The notes beneath the pieces were generated by a model. That model ran no database searches. It saw nothing but the letters and a program-made list of their open reading frames with translations, and was not told the origin of the DNA. The position numbers were made by a program, and so were the translations under genes. This document shows, in pieces, positions 1-6,205 of a stretch of 10,353 bases of DNA. Each line of letters opens with the position of its first letter. Positions within the stretch are counted from its first letter, which is position 1. Origin of the DNA: JADFNO01 sp965369945 (lineage in GTDB: Bacteria; Planctomycetota; Phycisphaerae; Phycisphaerales; SM1A02); contig CBDUST010000150.1 of assembly GCA_965369945.1 (NCBI GenBank), forward strand, positions 1 to 10,353. The letters are read 5' to 3'.

Positions 1-1222
1 CGTGCATCTGACGAAGTTGCGTCAGTGTGCTCTTCCAACCTTGAGCAATTGCAATCGGCAACACCAGAGCATCTAGCGATCGATCCACAGCGTCGATCTG
101 GATCATGGATCGCGTCGCTAAGAGATCCAGTTCGCCGACAGTCTCGACGCGACGGCCAAACAGTAACTGCGTGATGTCTTTTTGCAGGATCATGTTGGCG
201 TAGGGATGGGTGATTCGGCTGCCGGAAATGACGGCGACCGGTCCCGCTGGATGCAGCAGCATGGTCTCAGCGAGACTTCGCCGATCGTCGGGCAGATCGA
301 ACCAGCCGGCACTACAACACGTTAGGAGCGCAATGGGATATCTCGCATGGTTGCCATTGAGCCGTGCAAGGTCGTCAACGTTCAGGATGCCGAGGCGCTG
401 TCCGTTGAAGTTCAGGTAATCAAGGCGCTCAGCCGAGCCGTGCCCGATGTAGTTAAATAGCAGCGCTCCGTCGCTCAGCTGTTCAAGCATCGTGTCGGTC
501 AACTTCGACGGGGCGGGACAATAGATCGACGATGCCTTGGCGTAGGTCATCGACACGTCAAACTCGTGCGGCACGAGCCGTGCGACCATCTGCTTGAAAA
601 GCGCCTCAAAGGCCAGGTCGGCCAGTCCGAAGCGTCCTTCACCCGCAGCGTATGCGATACGCCGACGCCACAACCCGAACGGGGCGTCGTGCTCGTATCG
701 CTTGATTTTCTCCAAGACGCCGATGGCGTCGTCGTTGGTTCGCGCGGGGATTCGCCCCAGCGCGATGTCAGGCAGATCGTCGATATCGTCAATCAATTGA
801 TACGGATGGTCCGTGGCGTAATTGGCATCGTCGATATCTTGAAGTGCCGGGTCGAGCTGGGGGAAGATCCATGTGGGCACGCCACGCGCATCGGCATCGC
901 CCAACAACAGCACCGCGACGTTCGGCCGTTGATTGTTGTTGGGACTTGCAGCGGTTTGGCGAATTACCTCGCGTAATTCATGACGTTGCGCTGGCAGATT
1001 CTCGGTCGGTTCCACTGTGTGGCGCACGACGATCCAGCCGTCTTCGGTTCGATATTCGTCCCAGGCAACTGCGGCAGTGGCGAGGCGCGCCGCGTGGATG
1101 ATGATGTAGGTGCCGCGCGGAGCGGCCGCAGCTTCGGTTTCACCGTCTATTGATACAGCGGGCGATGTAACAAGCATCGCCCCGATGACGGCAAACATGA
1201 CTCTGGACCGTTGAAGATTCAT
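1..1222 (-). CDS. Gingipain-like secreted cysteine peptidase (peptidase C25 family), 3' end outside window
   Basis: This is an open frame of 407 codons from the ATG at 1222 to the window edge with no stop, so the C-terminus is missing. The first ~24 residues (MNLQRSRVMF, then a hydrophobic run ending near TSPAVS) look like a Sec signal peptide. The body fits the gingipain / C25 caspase-like fold: a Rossmann-like start (GTYIIIHAARLA), a PNVAVLLLGDAD strand, the family-typical segment DIALGRIPARTNDDAI (about residues 148-163), then FNYIGHGSAERL with candidate catalytic His261 and IALLTCCSAGWF with candidate catalytic Cys302 or Cys303. The His-to-Cys spacing of about 41 residues is plausible for the clan CD dyad. 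By family knowledge it would be an exported protease acting in the periplasm or at the surface; its substrate is unknown. An in-frame ATG at 1234 is an alternative start; a GGAACCAGG stretch precedes 1222. The missing C-terminus could carry a sorting or adhesin domain. Family call is confident, activity is inferred. Confidence 0.85.
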   Translation of the reverse strand, partial: MNLQRSRVMFAVIGAMLVTSPAVSIDGETEAAAAPRGTYIIIHAARLATAAVAWDEYRTEDGWIVVRHTVEPTENLPAQRHELREVIRQTAASPNNNQRPNVAVLLLGDADARGVPTWIFPQLDPALQDIDDANYATDHPYQLIDDIDDLPDIALGRIPARTNDDAIGVLEKIKRYEHDAPFGLWRRRIAYAAGEGRFGLADLAFEALFKQMVARLVPHEFDVSMTYAKASSIYCPAPSKLTDTMLEQLSDGALLFNYIGHGSAERLDYLNFNGQRLGILNVDDLARLNGNHARYPIALLTCCSAGWFDLPDDRRSLAETMLLHPAGPVAVISGSRITHPYANMILQKDITQLLFGRRVETVGELDLLATRSMIQIDAVDRSLDALVLPIAIAQGWKSTLTQLRQMH

Positions 1223-1332
1223 ACCTGGTTCCATGCTATCGACCGGTTCCGCGAAAACCATTGACGGGTTGGTCGATCGGCACCAACAACTTAACTCCCA
1301 GCGGACCCGTTTTATGGCACAAAACCCGCTAG

Positions 1333-1351
1333 CCCCGGGCTCCGCCCGGGG
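1333..1351. repeat. GC-rich hairpin, copy 1 of a REP-like pair
   Basis: A perfect 8-bp stem: arms CCCCGGGC (1333-1340) and GCCCGGGG (1344-1351) around the 3-base loop TCC. The core reads GGGCTCCGCCC on the plus strand. It has no T tract on either side, so it does not look like a standard intrinsic terminator. It resembles the next hairpin read on the other strand, suggesting a dispersed palindromic repeat family. Confidence 0.7.
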
Positions 1352-1381
1352 GCGAACTGGATTGGACGACCGACGCGCCGG

Positions 1382-1404
1382 ACCCCCCGGCAGAGCCGGG
1401 GGGT
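1382..1404. repeat. GC-rich hairpin, copy 2 in opposite orientation
   Basis: A perfect 10-bp stem: arm ACCCCCCGGC (1382-1391), loop AGA (1392-1394), complementary arm to 1404. Read on the minus strand, the core is GGCTCTGCC, close to the GGCTCCGCC core of the hairpin at 1333-1351, so the two form an inverted doublet about 30 bases apart. It ends 6 bases before a possible GTG start at 1410 and holds the only G-rich Shine-Dalgarno-like stretch nearby in its stem, so it could affect translation of the downstream gene if that start is used. Confidence 0.7.
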
Positions 1405-1430
1405 AACGGGTGGGATATCGTGTTGTCACC

Positions 1431-2036
1431 GTGAAGCGCCGTCTTACCAAGCTCGTCGTGTTCCTCCTCCTCGGCGCGATCGTGAACGTCGCCGTGGCGT
1501 GGGGCTGCGCAAAGTGGTTTGACTGGATTGAAATGATAACTCTGCCGCCGACTCAGGCAAAAACGTTTGATCCGGCAACATGGCGACTGGACAACGTGCC
1601 GAAGAGCTGGCCTGACAAGCCCTCGTTTGCATTGACGAGACGTACTGGATGGTTCCTGTTCACTGACCAAATGGAGTCCCTGGATGACGAGGGCGTTTTC
1701 ATCCTGCACGACTTCAGGTTCGGCGTCCCGACTAAGTCCCTCGCCTGCTACAAACTGCTTGTTTCAAAGAAGTCCACGTGGACGACCTCGTGGCGATACG
1801 CCAGCAGCCACCTCGGTGGAGACTACCCACTTCCCCTTCGCCCCGTCTGGCCCGGCTTCGCGATCAACACGGTGTTGTACGCGGCGATGCTATGGCTACT
1901 GACACTTGGCACGTTCACGGCGCGCCGTTTCTTTCGCCGCAAGCGCGGACACTGCATCAAATGCGGCTACGACCTGCGCGGGACTTCCGGGGGCGGGGGT
2001 GCGGTTTGCTCGGAGTGTGGGGCACCGACAACGTAG
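1431..2036 (+). CDS. Membrane protein with C-terminal CxxC...CxxC zinc ribbon
   Basis: No named function. With the start at GTG 1431 the protein has 201 residues. It opens with MKRRLTK and a hydrophobic helix (about residues 7-24, LVVFLLLGAIVNVAVAW), has a roughly 118-residue Trp-rich soluble section, a second helix near residues 143-163 (FAINTVLYAAMLWLLTLGTF), a basic ARRFFRRKRGH linker, and ends in a four-cysteine zinc ribbon: Cys175/Cys178 in CIKCGYDLRG and Cys193/Cys196 in CSECG. Topology is probably N-in, soluble domain outside, ribbon inside. From memory, this ribbon after a helix is frequent in planctomycete proteins of unknown role. GTG 1410 in the same frame would add seven residues (MGYRVVT); I prefer 1431 because the basic-then-hydrophobic N-terminus begins there, but it has no good ribosome site. 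No partner gene sits next to it. Confidence 0.75.
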   Translation: MKRRLTKLVVFLLLGAIVNVAVAWGCAKWFDWIEMITLPPTQAKTFDPATWRLDNVPKSWPDKPSFALTRRTGWFLFTDQMESLDDEGVFILHDFRFGVPTKSLACYKLLVSKKSTWTTSWRYASSHLGGDYPLPLRPVWPGFAINTVLYAAMLWLLTLGTFTARRFFRRKRGHCIKCGYDLRGTSGGGGAVCSECGAPTT

Positions 2037-2039
2037 TGC

Positions 2040-2058
2040 CCGGCGATGCCAGCGCCGG
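2040..2058. terminator. Hairpin just after the zinc-ribbon gene, possible weak terminator
   Basis: A 6-bp perfect stem CCGGCG (2040-2045) and CGCCGG (2053-2058) with a 7-base loop starts four bases after the stop codon of the upstream gene. Only a short T-containing tail (CTTCTTGAG) follows, so intrinsic termination would be weak. The call rests mostly on position. Confidence 0.35.
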
Positions 2059-2067
2059 CTTCTTGAG

Positions 2068-2165
2068 CCCTCTCCCTCTGGGAGAGGGTTTGGGTGAGGG
2101 TCTTTGAAAACCTCCGTTCCTCGCGCGCCGCCCTCACCCCCAACCCCTCTCCCAAGGGGAGAGGG
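2068..2165. repeat. Large inverted repeat of two hairpin-containing arms
   Basis: Arms at 2068-2100 and 2131-2165 are near-perfect inverted copies separated by a 30-base spacer. Each arm also folds on itself: the left has CCCTCTCCC (2068-2076) paired with GGGAGAGGG (2080-2088) around TCT; the right has CCCCTCTCCC (2144-2153) paired with 2157-2166. The outer parts (GGGTGAGGG and CCCTCACCC) complete the large palindrome. It lies between convergent genes and could stop transcripts from both sides structurally, though it lacks T tracts. The motif resembles a dispersed repeat I recall from many unrelated bacterial genomes, whose translation reads PLPxGEG. Confidence 0.75.
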
Positions 2166-2184
2166 GAGTAAGACCCAGAGCAAC

Positions 2185-2523
2185 TCAGCGCTCTGCGGGC
2201 GTCTCGTCCAACATTTCGCGCTTGTCTTTCACCGTGGCGAACTCGTCGGCGTCCGGCGGCGCATCCTTCTCCGTCGAGATCTCCGGCCACTCGGCGGCCA
2301 GTCGAGCGTTCAGCTCCAGGTAGTCAGCCCACTCCTCTGGCACATCATCCTCGGCAAATATCGCCTCGACCGGGCATTCGGGAATGCACAAGTCGCAATC
2401 GATGCAAACATCCGGATCGATGACCAGACAGTTGGCACCCTCACGAAACGCATCGACTGGGCAGACAGTGACGCAATCGGTGTATTTGCACTTGATGCAA
2501 GGTTCAGCCACGACGTAAGTCAT
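2185..2523 (-). CDS. fdxA: 7Fe ferredoxin ([3Fe-4S][4Fe-4S])
   Basis: A 112-residue low-potential electron carrier of the Azotobacter FdI / FdxA type, cytoplasmic. Cysteines follow the 7Fe pattern: Cys9, Cys12, Cys17, Cys21-Pro, then Cys40, Cys43, Cys46, Cys50-Pro. By comparison with FdI, Cys9, Cys17 and Cys50 should bind the [3Fe-4S] cluster; Cys21, Cys40, Cys43 and Cys46 the [4Fe-4S] cluster. The Asp before Cys17 (KYTDC) is kept. The C-terminal half (EEWADYLELNARLAAEWPEI) also matches the FdI-type extension, which plain 8Fe clostridial ferredoxins lack. The free cysteine following the PVD motif in FdI is Ala25 here, and an extra Cys32 appears. The ATG at 2523 follows GGAG at good spacing. 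It is divergent from the dehydrogenase gene; its redox partner cannot be told from context. Confidence 0.93.
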   Translation of the reverse strand: MTYVVAEPCIKCKYTDCVTVCPVDAFREGANCLVIDPDVCIDCDLCIPECPVEAIFAEDDVPEEWADYLELNARLAAEWPEISTEKDAPPDADEFATVKDKREMLDETPAER

Positions 2524-2554
2524 GGAAGGTCTCCGACTCGCTTAGACAGAAGAT

Positions 2555-2583
2555 CAACTAAAACTCCGCTGCAAAAAGTTCAA
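2555..2583 (-). promoter_or_regulatory. Possible sigma-70-like promoter for fdxA
   Basis: On the minus strand, TTGAAC (2583-2578) is followed after exactly 17 bases by TAGTTG (2560-2555), about 30 bases before the ATG at 2523. The -35 box is a fair match, the -10 box a poor one. Planctomycete promoter consensus is not something I can apply with confidence. Confidence 0.2.
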
Positions 2584-2708
2584 CGAGTGTATCCGCCGTA
2601 CCATCCTCGCGGCAAATATCGATCCGTGACGGGTTCGCCCGGGCGATTGGTGACAACAACTCCGCCTGAGCCTGCCACAAGCGACCCAATCTCTGGTACA
2701 TCACAGTC

Positions 2709-3605
2709 ATGGCGAAGCAACGCATCGGATGGATCGGCACGGGTGTGATGGGGGCGTCCATGGCTGGGCACTTGGTCGACTCTGGGCACGAGGTGATCAT
2801 CTATTCGCGGACCAAATCCAAGGCGCAGGCGCTGCTTGATCGAGGAGCAGTGTGGGCGGACAGTCCCGCCGAGGCGGCTGACGGTGTCGATGTCGCCTTC
2901 TCGATGGTGGGTTTTCCCGCGGATGTCGAGGCGGTGCATCTGGGTCCGCAGGGCACGCTGACATCACAGCGCCCCCCCACATACATCGTGGACATGACCA
3001 CCAGTCGGCCGAGTCTGGCTGCGGAAATCGCGGAGCGAGCGGCCGCCAAGGGCGTGGGGAGTATCGACGCACCGGTCAGCGGCGGTGACATCGGGGCTCG
3101 CCAGGCGACGCTTTCCATCATGGTCGGCGCGGAGCAGGCAGCGTTCACGGCTGTTGAACCGCTGCTGAACGCTCTCGGGAAGCGGGTGATCCTCCAGGGC
3201 GGCCCCGCCGCTGGTCAGCACACCAAGATGGTCAACCAAATCCTCATCGCGACGATGATGATTGGCGTTTGTGAGGGTTTGCTCTATACCGCCAAAGCTG
3301 GGCTCGACCCCCTGAGGGTGATCGAATCGGTCGGATCAGGGGCGGCGGGCTCGTGGACTATCAACAATCTGGGCCCACGCATGGTCCGCCGAGATTTCGA
3401 GCCCGGCTTCTATGTGGAGCATTTTATCAAGGATTTGTCGATCGCCCTGGAAGAATCGGAGCGAATGGGGTTGACGCTGCCTGGGCTAACCCTCGCCCGG
3501 CAGCTCTACGAGGCGGTGAAGGACCAAGGCCACGGCCAGCGGGGGACGCAGGCACTGCTGCTGGCGTTGGAGCAACTCAACGGAATCGACCAGCCGACGC
3601 ACTAA
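2709..3605 (+). CDS. NAD(P)-dependent beta-hydroxyacid dehydrogenase family (3-hydroxyisobutyrate dehydrogenase / tartronate semialdehyde reductase type)
   Basis: A complete 298-residue enzyme of normal family length. The N-terminal Rossmann domain shows the dinucleotide loop IGWIGTGVMGASMA (about 6-19). The substrate-binding signature DAPVSGGDIGARQATLSIMVG starts at Asp120, and the helix GQHTKMVNQ carries the family's catalytic lysine at Lys173, with Asn176 beside it. The C-terminal helical domain (HFIKDLSIALEESERMGLTLP) is also typical. Members oxidise or reduce short beta-hydroxyacids such as 3-hydroxyisobutyrate, tartronate semialdehyde or succinic semialdehyde using NAD(P)H in the cytoplasm; which substrate is used here cannot be read from sequence alone. 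No strong ribosome site precedes the ATG. The next gene follows after 82 bases, possibly on the same transcript. No pathway partner is adjacent. Confidence 0.9.
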   Translation: MAKQRIGWIGTGVMGASMAGHLVDSGHEVIIYSRTKSKAQALLDRGAVWADSPAEAADGVDVAFSMVGFPADVEAVHLGPQGTLTSQRPPTYIVDMTTSRPSLAAEIAERAAAKGVGSIDAPVSGGDIGARQATLSIMVGAEQAAFTAVEPLLNALGKRVILQGGPAAGQHTKMVNQILIATMMIGVCEGLLYTAKAGLDPLRVIESVGSGAAGSWTINNLGPRMVRRDFEPGFYVEHFIKDLSIALEESERMGLTLPGLTLARQLYEAVKDQGHGQRGTQALLLALEQLNGIDQPTH

Positions 3606-3687
3606 ACTCACAGAATCCGCCGTGACCGCTTGCCCCGAGCCCGCCAAGTGAACACGATAGGGTACATTCGTTGTTTGGAGGAATCTC

Positions 3688-4137
3688 ATGGCCGTCCGCA
3701 TGGAACTCTCGAGGATCTTCATCCGCGAGATGACCGACATGCAGATCATCGAGCTGAGCGAAGTGGAAGGTGAGCGCACGTTCCCGATCGTGATCGGGCT
3801 CCCGGAAGCATTCGCCATTGAGCGGCGACTGAAGGGGATCGAAATTCCCCGGCCACAGACACACGACCTCTTGGCGACGATCATTGGACAGTTGGGCGGA
3901 CGGCTCAAAGAGATCGTGATCAACGATCTGATCGACGGCACGTTTTTCGCCAAGCTCATCATCGAACAGGATGGTCAGGAGATCGAGGTGGACTCTCGGC
4001 CGTCGGATGCGATCGCGCTCGGTGTGGCCCAGGACGTGCCGATTTATGTGGCTGAGCATGTGCTGTTGCAGACCGAGTCGGACGCATCGTCGGGCTTTGA
4101 TTTGGAACCTGATGATGAAGAAGAGGATTGGGAGTAG
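3688..4137 (+). CDS. Bifunctional nuclease (BFN, DUF151) domain protein
   Basis: A 149-residue protein covering the whole DUF151 / BFN domain: MELSRIFIREMTDMQIIELSEVEGERTFPIVIGLPEA at the start, AIERRLKGIEIPRPQTHDLL in the middle, and the hallmark DSRPSDAIALGVAQDVPIYVAEHVL near residues 100-125. It ends in an acidic tail (DLEPDDEEEDWE). The family is named after a plant protein reported to have DNase and RNase activity; bacterial members are common and poorly characterised, and the fold is the safe part of this call. A strong GGAGG lies 8 bases before the ATG, which fixes the start. It lies 82 bases after the dehydrogenase and 27 before truD, consistent with a shared transcript, but no functional link between them is evident. 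Confidence 0.9.
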   Translation: MAVRMELSRIFIREMTDMQIIELSEVEGERTFPIVIGLPEAFAIERRLKGIEIPRPQTHDLLATIIGQLGGRLKEIVINDLIDGTFFAKLIIEQDGQEIEVDSRPSDAIALGVAQDVPIYVAEHVLLQTESDASSGFDLEPDDEEEDWE

Positions 4138-4164
4138 TCACGTCACTTTAGGAGACCTCCGGTC

Positions 4165-5451
4165 GTGTGCACCGGGACGATGCAGCTCGTGAACCCGTTG
4201 CCGCAGCAGTACCTCACCCAGGGACTGGGCATAGGCGGCGTCATCAAATCCCAGCCCGACGATTTTGTCGTCGAGGAAATACAGCTGTATGAACCTAAGG
4301 GTGAAGGGGAGCATCTGTATCTGCGCATCGAGAAAACCAATGTCTCGCACGGCGAATTGATGAGTTGCCTTCGCAGGCACTTTCGTGTCAAGGAAGTGAA
4401 CATCGGTTACGCCGGGATGAAGGACAAAGCGGCCGTCACGAGTCAGACGGTCTCGATTCACCTGCCTGCTGAAGATCCGCCCAGTGTCGAGATTGATCAC
4501 GAACGAATCAACGTGCTTTGGGCCCGTCGGCACACAAACAAGATTCGGCGAGGTCACCTGCGCGGCAACCGTTTCTCGATACGAATCCGGGAGGTGGATC
4601 CGTTGAAGGTTACGGTCGTCAAGCGATGCCTCGATCAGCTCCAGCAAACGGGAATGCCCAACTACTTCGGTGTTCAGCGTTTCGGATATCGCTGCAATAA
4701 CCAGATCCTGGGCGCGGCGATCGTGCGCGAGGATTGGCAGAGCTTGCTCGACGAGCTGTTGGGCGCGACCGGAGCGATGTTTCCGGAGTATCAGCGCGAG
4801 CGTCGGGAGCTCTACGATCAGGGGCAATACGTCGAAGCGGCCCGGCAATGGACCCCCGCCAACCGCAACGAGCTGATCGCCGCTCGCGCGATTCGCGACG
4901 GTAAGAGTCTGCGTGGCGTTTGTCACTCGTTTGGGCAGACGCCGCTTTCGTTTTGGATCAGCGCGCTGCAATCCGCTGTTTTTAATCGTGTGTTGGATGA
5001 GCGGATTCAGCAGGGTAGGTTGCTGACGCTGATGGAGGGTGATCTGGCGTGGAAGCACGATAGTCGCAGCGTGTTTGCGGTTACAGGAGCGGAGTTGGAA
5101 GGCGACGAATTGGCCACGCGACTGGAGCGGTTTGAGATATCACCTTCTGGTCCGCTTTTCGGATCGGGGATGACATGCGCCGATGGTTCGGTCGACGAGG
5201 CGGAAGTTCGCGCACTTCAAGCGACGGGCGTTCCACTTGAGGCGCTCGCTCAAGTTGGTTACGGCGTACACGGTGCGCGGCGGGCGATGCGCGTTCCGAT
5301 CGCCAATGTAGAGATCGACAGCGGTGTTGATGAAGAAGGAAACTACATTCATCTCGCCTTTGACTTGCCGCGCGGCGCCTACGCCACGGTGTTGCTGCGC
5401 GAGATTATGCGGACATCAATTGACGAGATCGCGAATTTCGCGTCCCGTTGA
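4165..5451 (+). CDS. truD: tRNA pseudouridine(13) synthase TruD
   Basis: TruD converts uridine 13 of certain tRNAs (tRNA-Glu in E. coli) to pseudouridine. The 428-residue product shows the TruD motifs in order: an early IKSQPDDFVVEEI segment, NVGYAGMKDK-type catalytic loop (here NIGYAGMKDKAAVTSQ) with candidate nucleophile Asp87, NYFGVQRFG starting at Asn166, and the closing LPRGAYATVLLREIM. E. coli TruD is about 350 residues; the extra length here is mainly a longer insertion region in the middle, as in longer archaeal-type members. The start taken is GTG 4165, ten bases after GGAG at 4151; ATG 4180 (MQLVNPL) is a credible alternative five codons on. It follows the DUF151 gene closely. Its stop codon touches that of the opposite-strand HAD gene. 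Confidence 0.93.
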   Translation: MCTGTMQLVNPLPQQYLTQGLGIGGVIKSQPDDFVVEEIQLYEPKGEGEHLYLRIEKTNVSHGELMSCLRRHFRVKEVNIGYAGMKDKAAVTSQTVSIHLPAEDPPSVEIDHERINVLWARRHTNKIRRGHLRGNRFSIRIREVDPLKVTVVKRCLDQLQQTGMPNYFGVQRFGYRCNNQILGAAIVREDWQSLLDELLGATGAMFPEYQRERRELYDQGQYVEAARQWTPANRNELIAARAIRDGKSLRGVCHSFGQTPLSFWISALQSAVFNRVLDERIQQGRLLTLMEGDLAWKHDSRSVFAVTGAELEGDELATRLERFEISPSGPLFGSGMTCADGSVDEAEVRALQATGVPLEALAQVGYGVHGARRAMRVPIANVEIDSGVDEEGNYIHLAFDLPRGAYATVLLREIMRTSIDEIANFASR

Positions 5452-6084
5452 TCAAACGAGCACGCCGTGCTTGGTCAGTGCGTCACGAATCTGCTGTGCC
5501 GGTACGCCGACCGGATCGACTCGCTCGGCATGCCAACCGACGTTCCGGGCCGCGACCACATTCTCGTCGGTATCATCGAAGAACAGAATCTGCTTGCCCG
5601 TGTAGCCAAGCTGCCGCTCGACGTGACGGTAGATTGCTGGATCGGGTTTGTTTAGCCCGAGCTCGTGTGAGGCGAATCGGTGTCGCAGCCGCCCAACAGT
5701 TGGAAACTCGTCCATCCGAGCCCAGTGCTCCGGTGTTGTATTGGAGAGCGCTGCGGTGTCGAGGCCGGCCTGATGGAGCTGATCGACGATCGTCCCGACG
5801 CCCTCATATTCGTCGATGAGCCAGGCATCGTGAATGGCCATGATTTCTGTCGGATCATATTGGCCGTCCAACGCGTCGCTCAGTTGCTGGGCGAACTGAT
5901 TGCCCGTGGTGACTCCGGTCATGTAACGCATCATCAACGTGTCGCGCCTGGGCCCGATCTTGTCCCAATGCGACGCATTGCGCATTTCCAAACCAGCTGC
6001 GGCGACGCGCTCCTCCCACGTTTGACAGATGCGAATAATCACACCGCCAAGGTCAAAGCAGACTAATCGCACGCTCTCCGGCAT
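5452..6084 (-). CDS. HAD-superfamily hydrolase (subfamily IA, YihX-like motif I)
   Basis: A 210-residue haloacid dehalogenase-like hydrolase, most likely a small-molecule phosphatase. Motif I is VCFDLGGVI with candidate nucleophile Asp11, motif II is LSNTT (Ser114), motif III Lys146 in GLNKPDPAIY, and motif IV FFDDTDEN (Asp170/Asp171). A helical cap fits between residues 15 and 90. The usual second aspartate of DxD is Gly13; YihX (DLGN) shares this change and is reported to be an active sugar-phosphate phosphatase, so the protein need not be dead. I chose ATG 6084 because motif I should lie near the N-terminus and GAGG lies just upstream; the frame stays open back to GTG 6135, which would add 17 residues. 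It converges on truD. The substrate is unknown. Confidence 0.88.
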   Translation of the reverse strand: MPESVRLVCFDLGGVIIRICQTWEERVAAAGLEMRNASHWDKIGPRRDTLMMRYMTGVTTGNQFAQQLSDALDGQYDPTEIMAIHDAWLIDEYEGVGTIVDQLHQAGLDTAALSNTTPEHWARMDEFPTVGRLRHRFASHELGLNKPDPAIYRHVERQLGYTGKQILFFDDTDENVVAARNVGWHAERVDPVGVPAQQIRDALTKHGVLV

Positions 6085-6145
6085 AGGCCTCAACAATTCT
6101 ACCCGCCCCGAGCCTCGTTGGCCCATCCACCTCACCCCGACCTAG

Positions 6146-6169
6146 CATAAAAGGGGTCGGGAGTCGTTT
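6146..6169 (+). repeat. Left terminal inverted repeat of the transposase element
   Basis: It begins CATAAAAGGGGTCGGGAGTC and is an exact inverse of 6939-6962. Its inner part also joins a small hairpin: GGAGTC (6160-6165) pairs with GACTCC (6173-6178) over a 7-base loop. GGAG next to a palindrome recalls the tetranucleotide recognised by REP-associated transposases. The right end has no matching second hairpin. Confidence 0.85.
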
Positions 6170-6205
6170 CTTGACTCCGATCCGGACATGGGGTATCGTT
6201 CGGTG

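Noticed and set aside
566..976. Plus-strand open frame of 136 codons inside the peptidase gene
   Set aside because: It is the antisense shadow of the C25 peptidase, whose minus-strand frame is uninterrupted over 407 codons and carries recognisable motifs.
1305..1330. GTTTT / AAAAC inverted repeat near 1310-1326 as a terminator or operator
   Set aside because: Only five A/T-rich pairs, no extension of the stem, no following T tract.
2104..2748. Plus-strand frame of 214 codons starting in the inverted repeat and running over fdxA
   Set aside because: It begins in repeat DNA (SPPTPLPRGEG), is antisense to the clear ferredoxin gene, and overlaps the start of the dehydrogenase.
4138..5058. Minus-strand frame of 306 codons
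   Set aside because: Antisense to truD, which has conserved motifs in the plus frame; the minus frame matches nothing I recognise.
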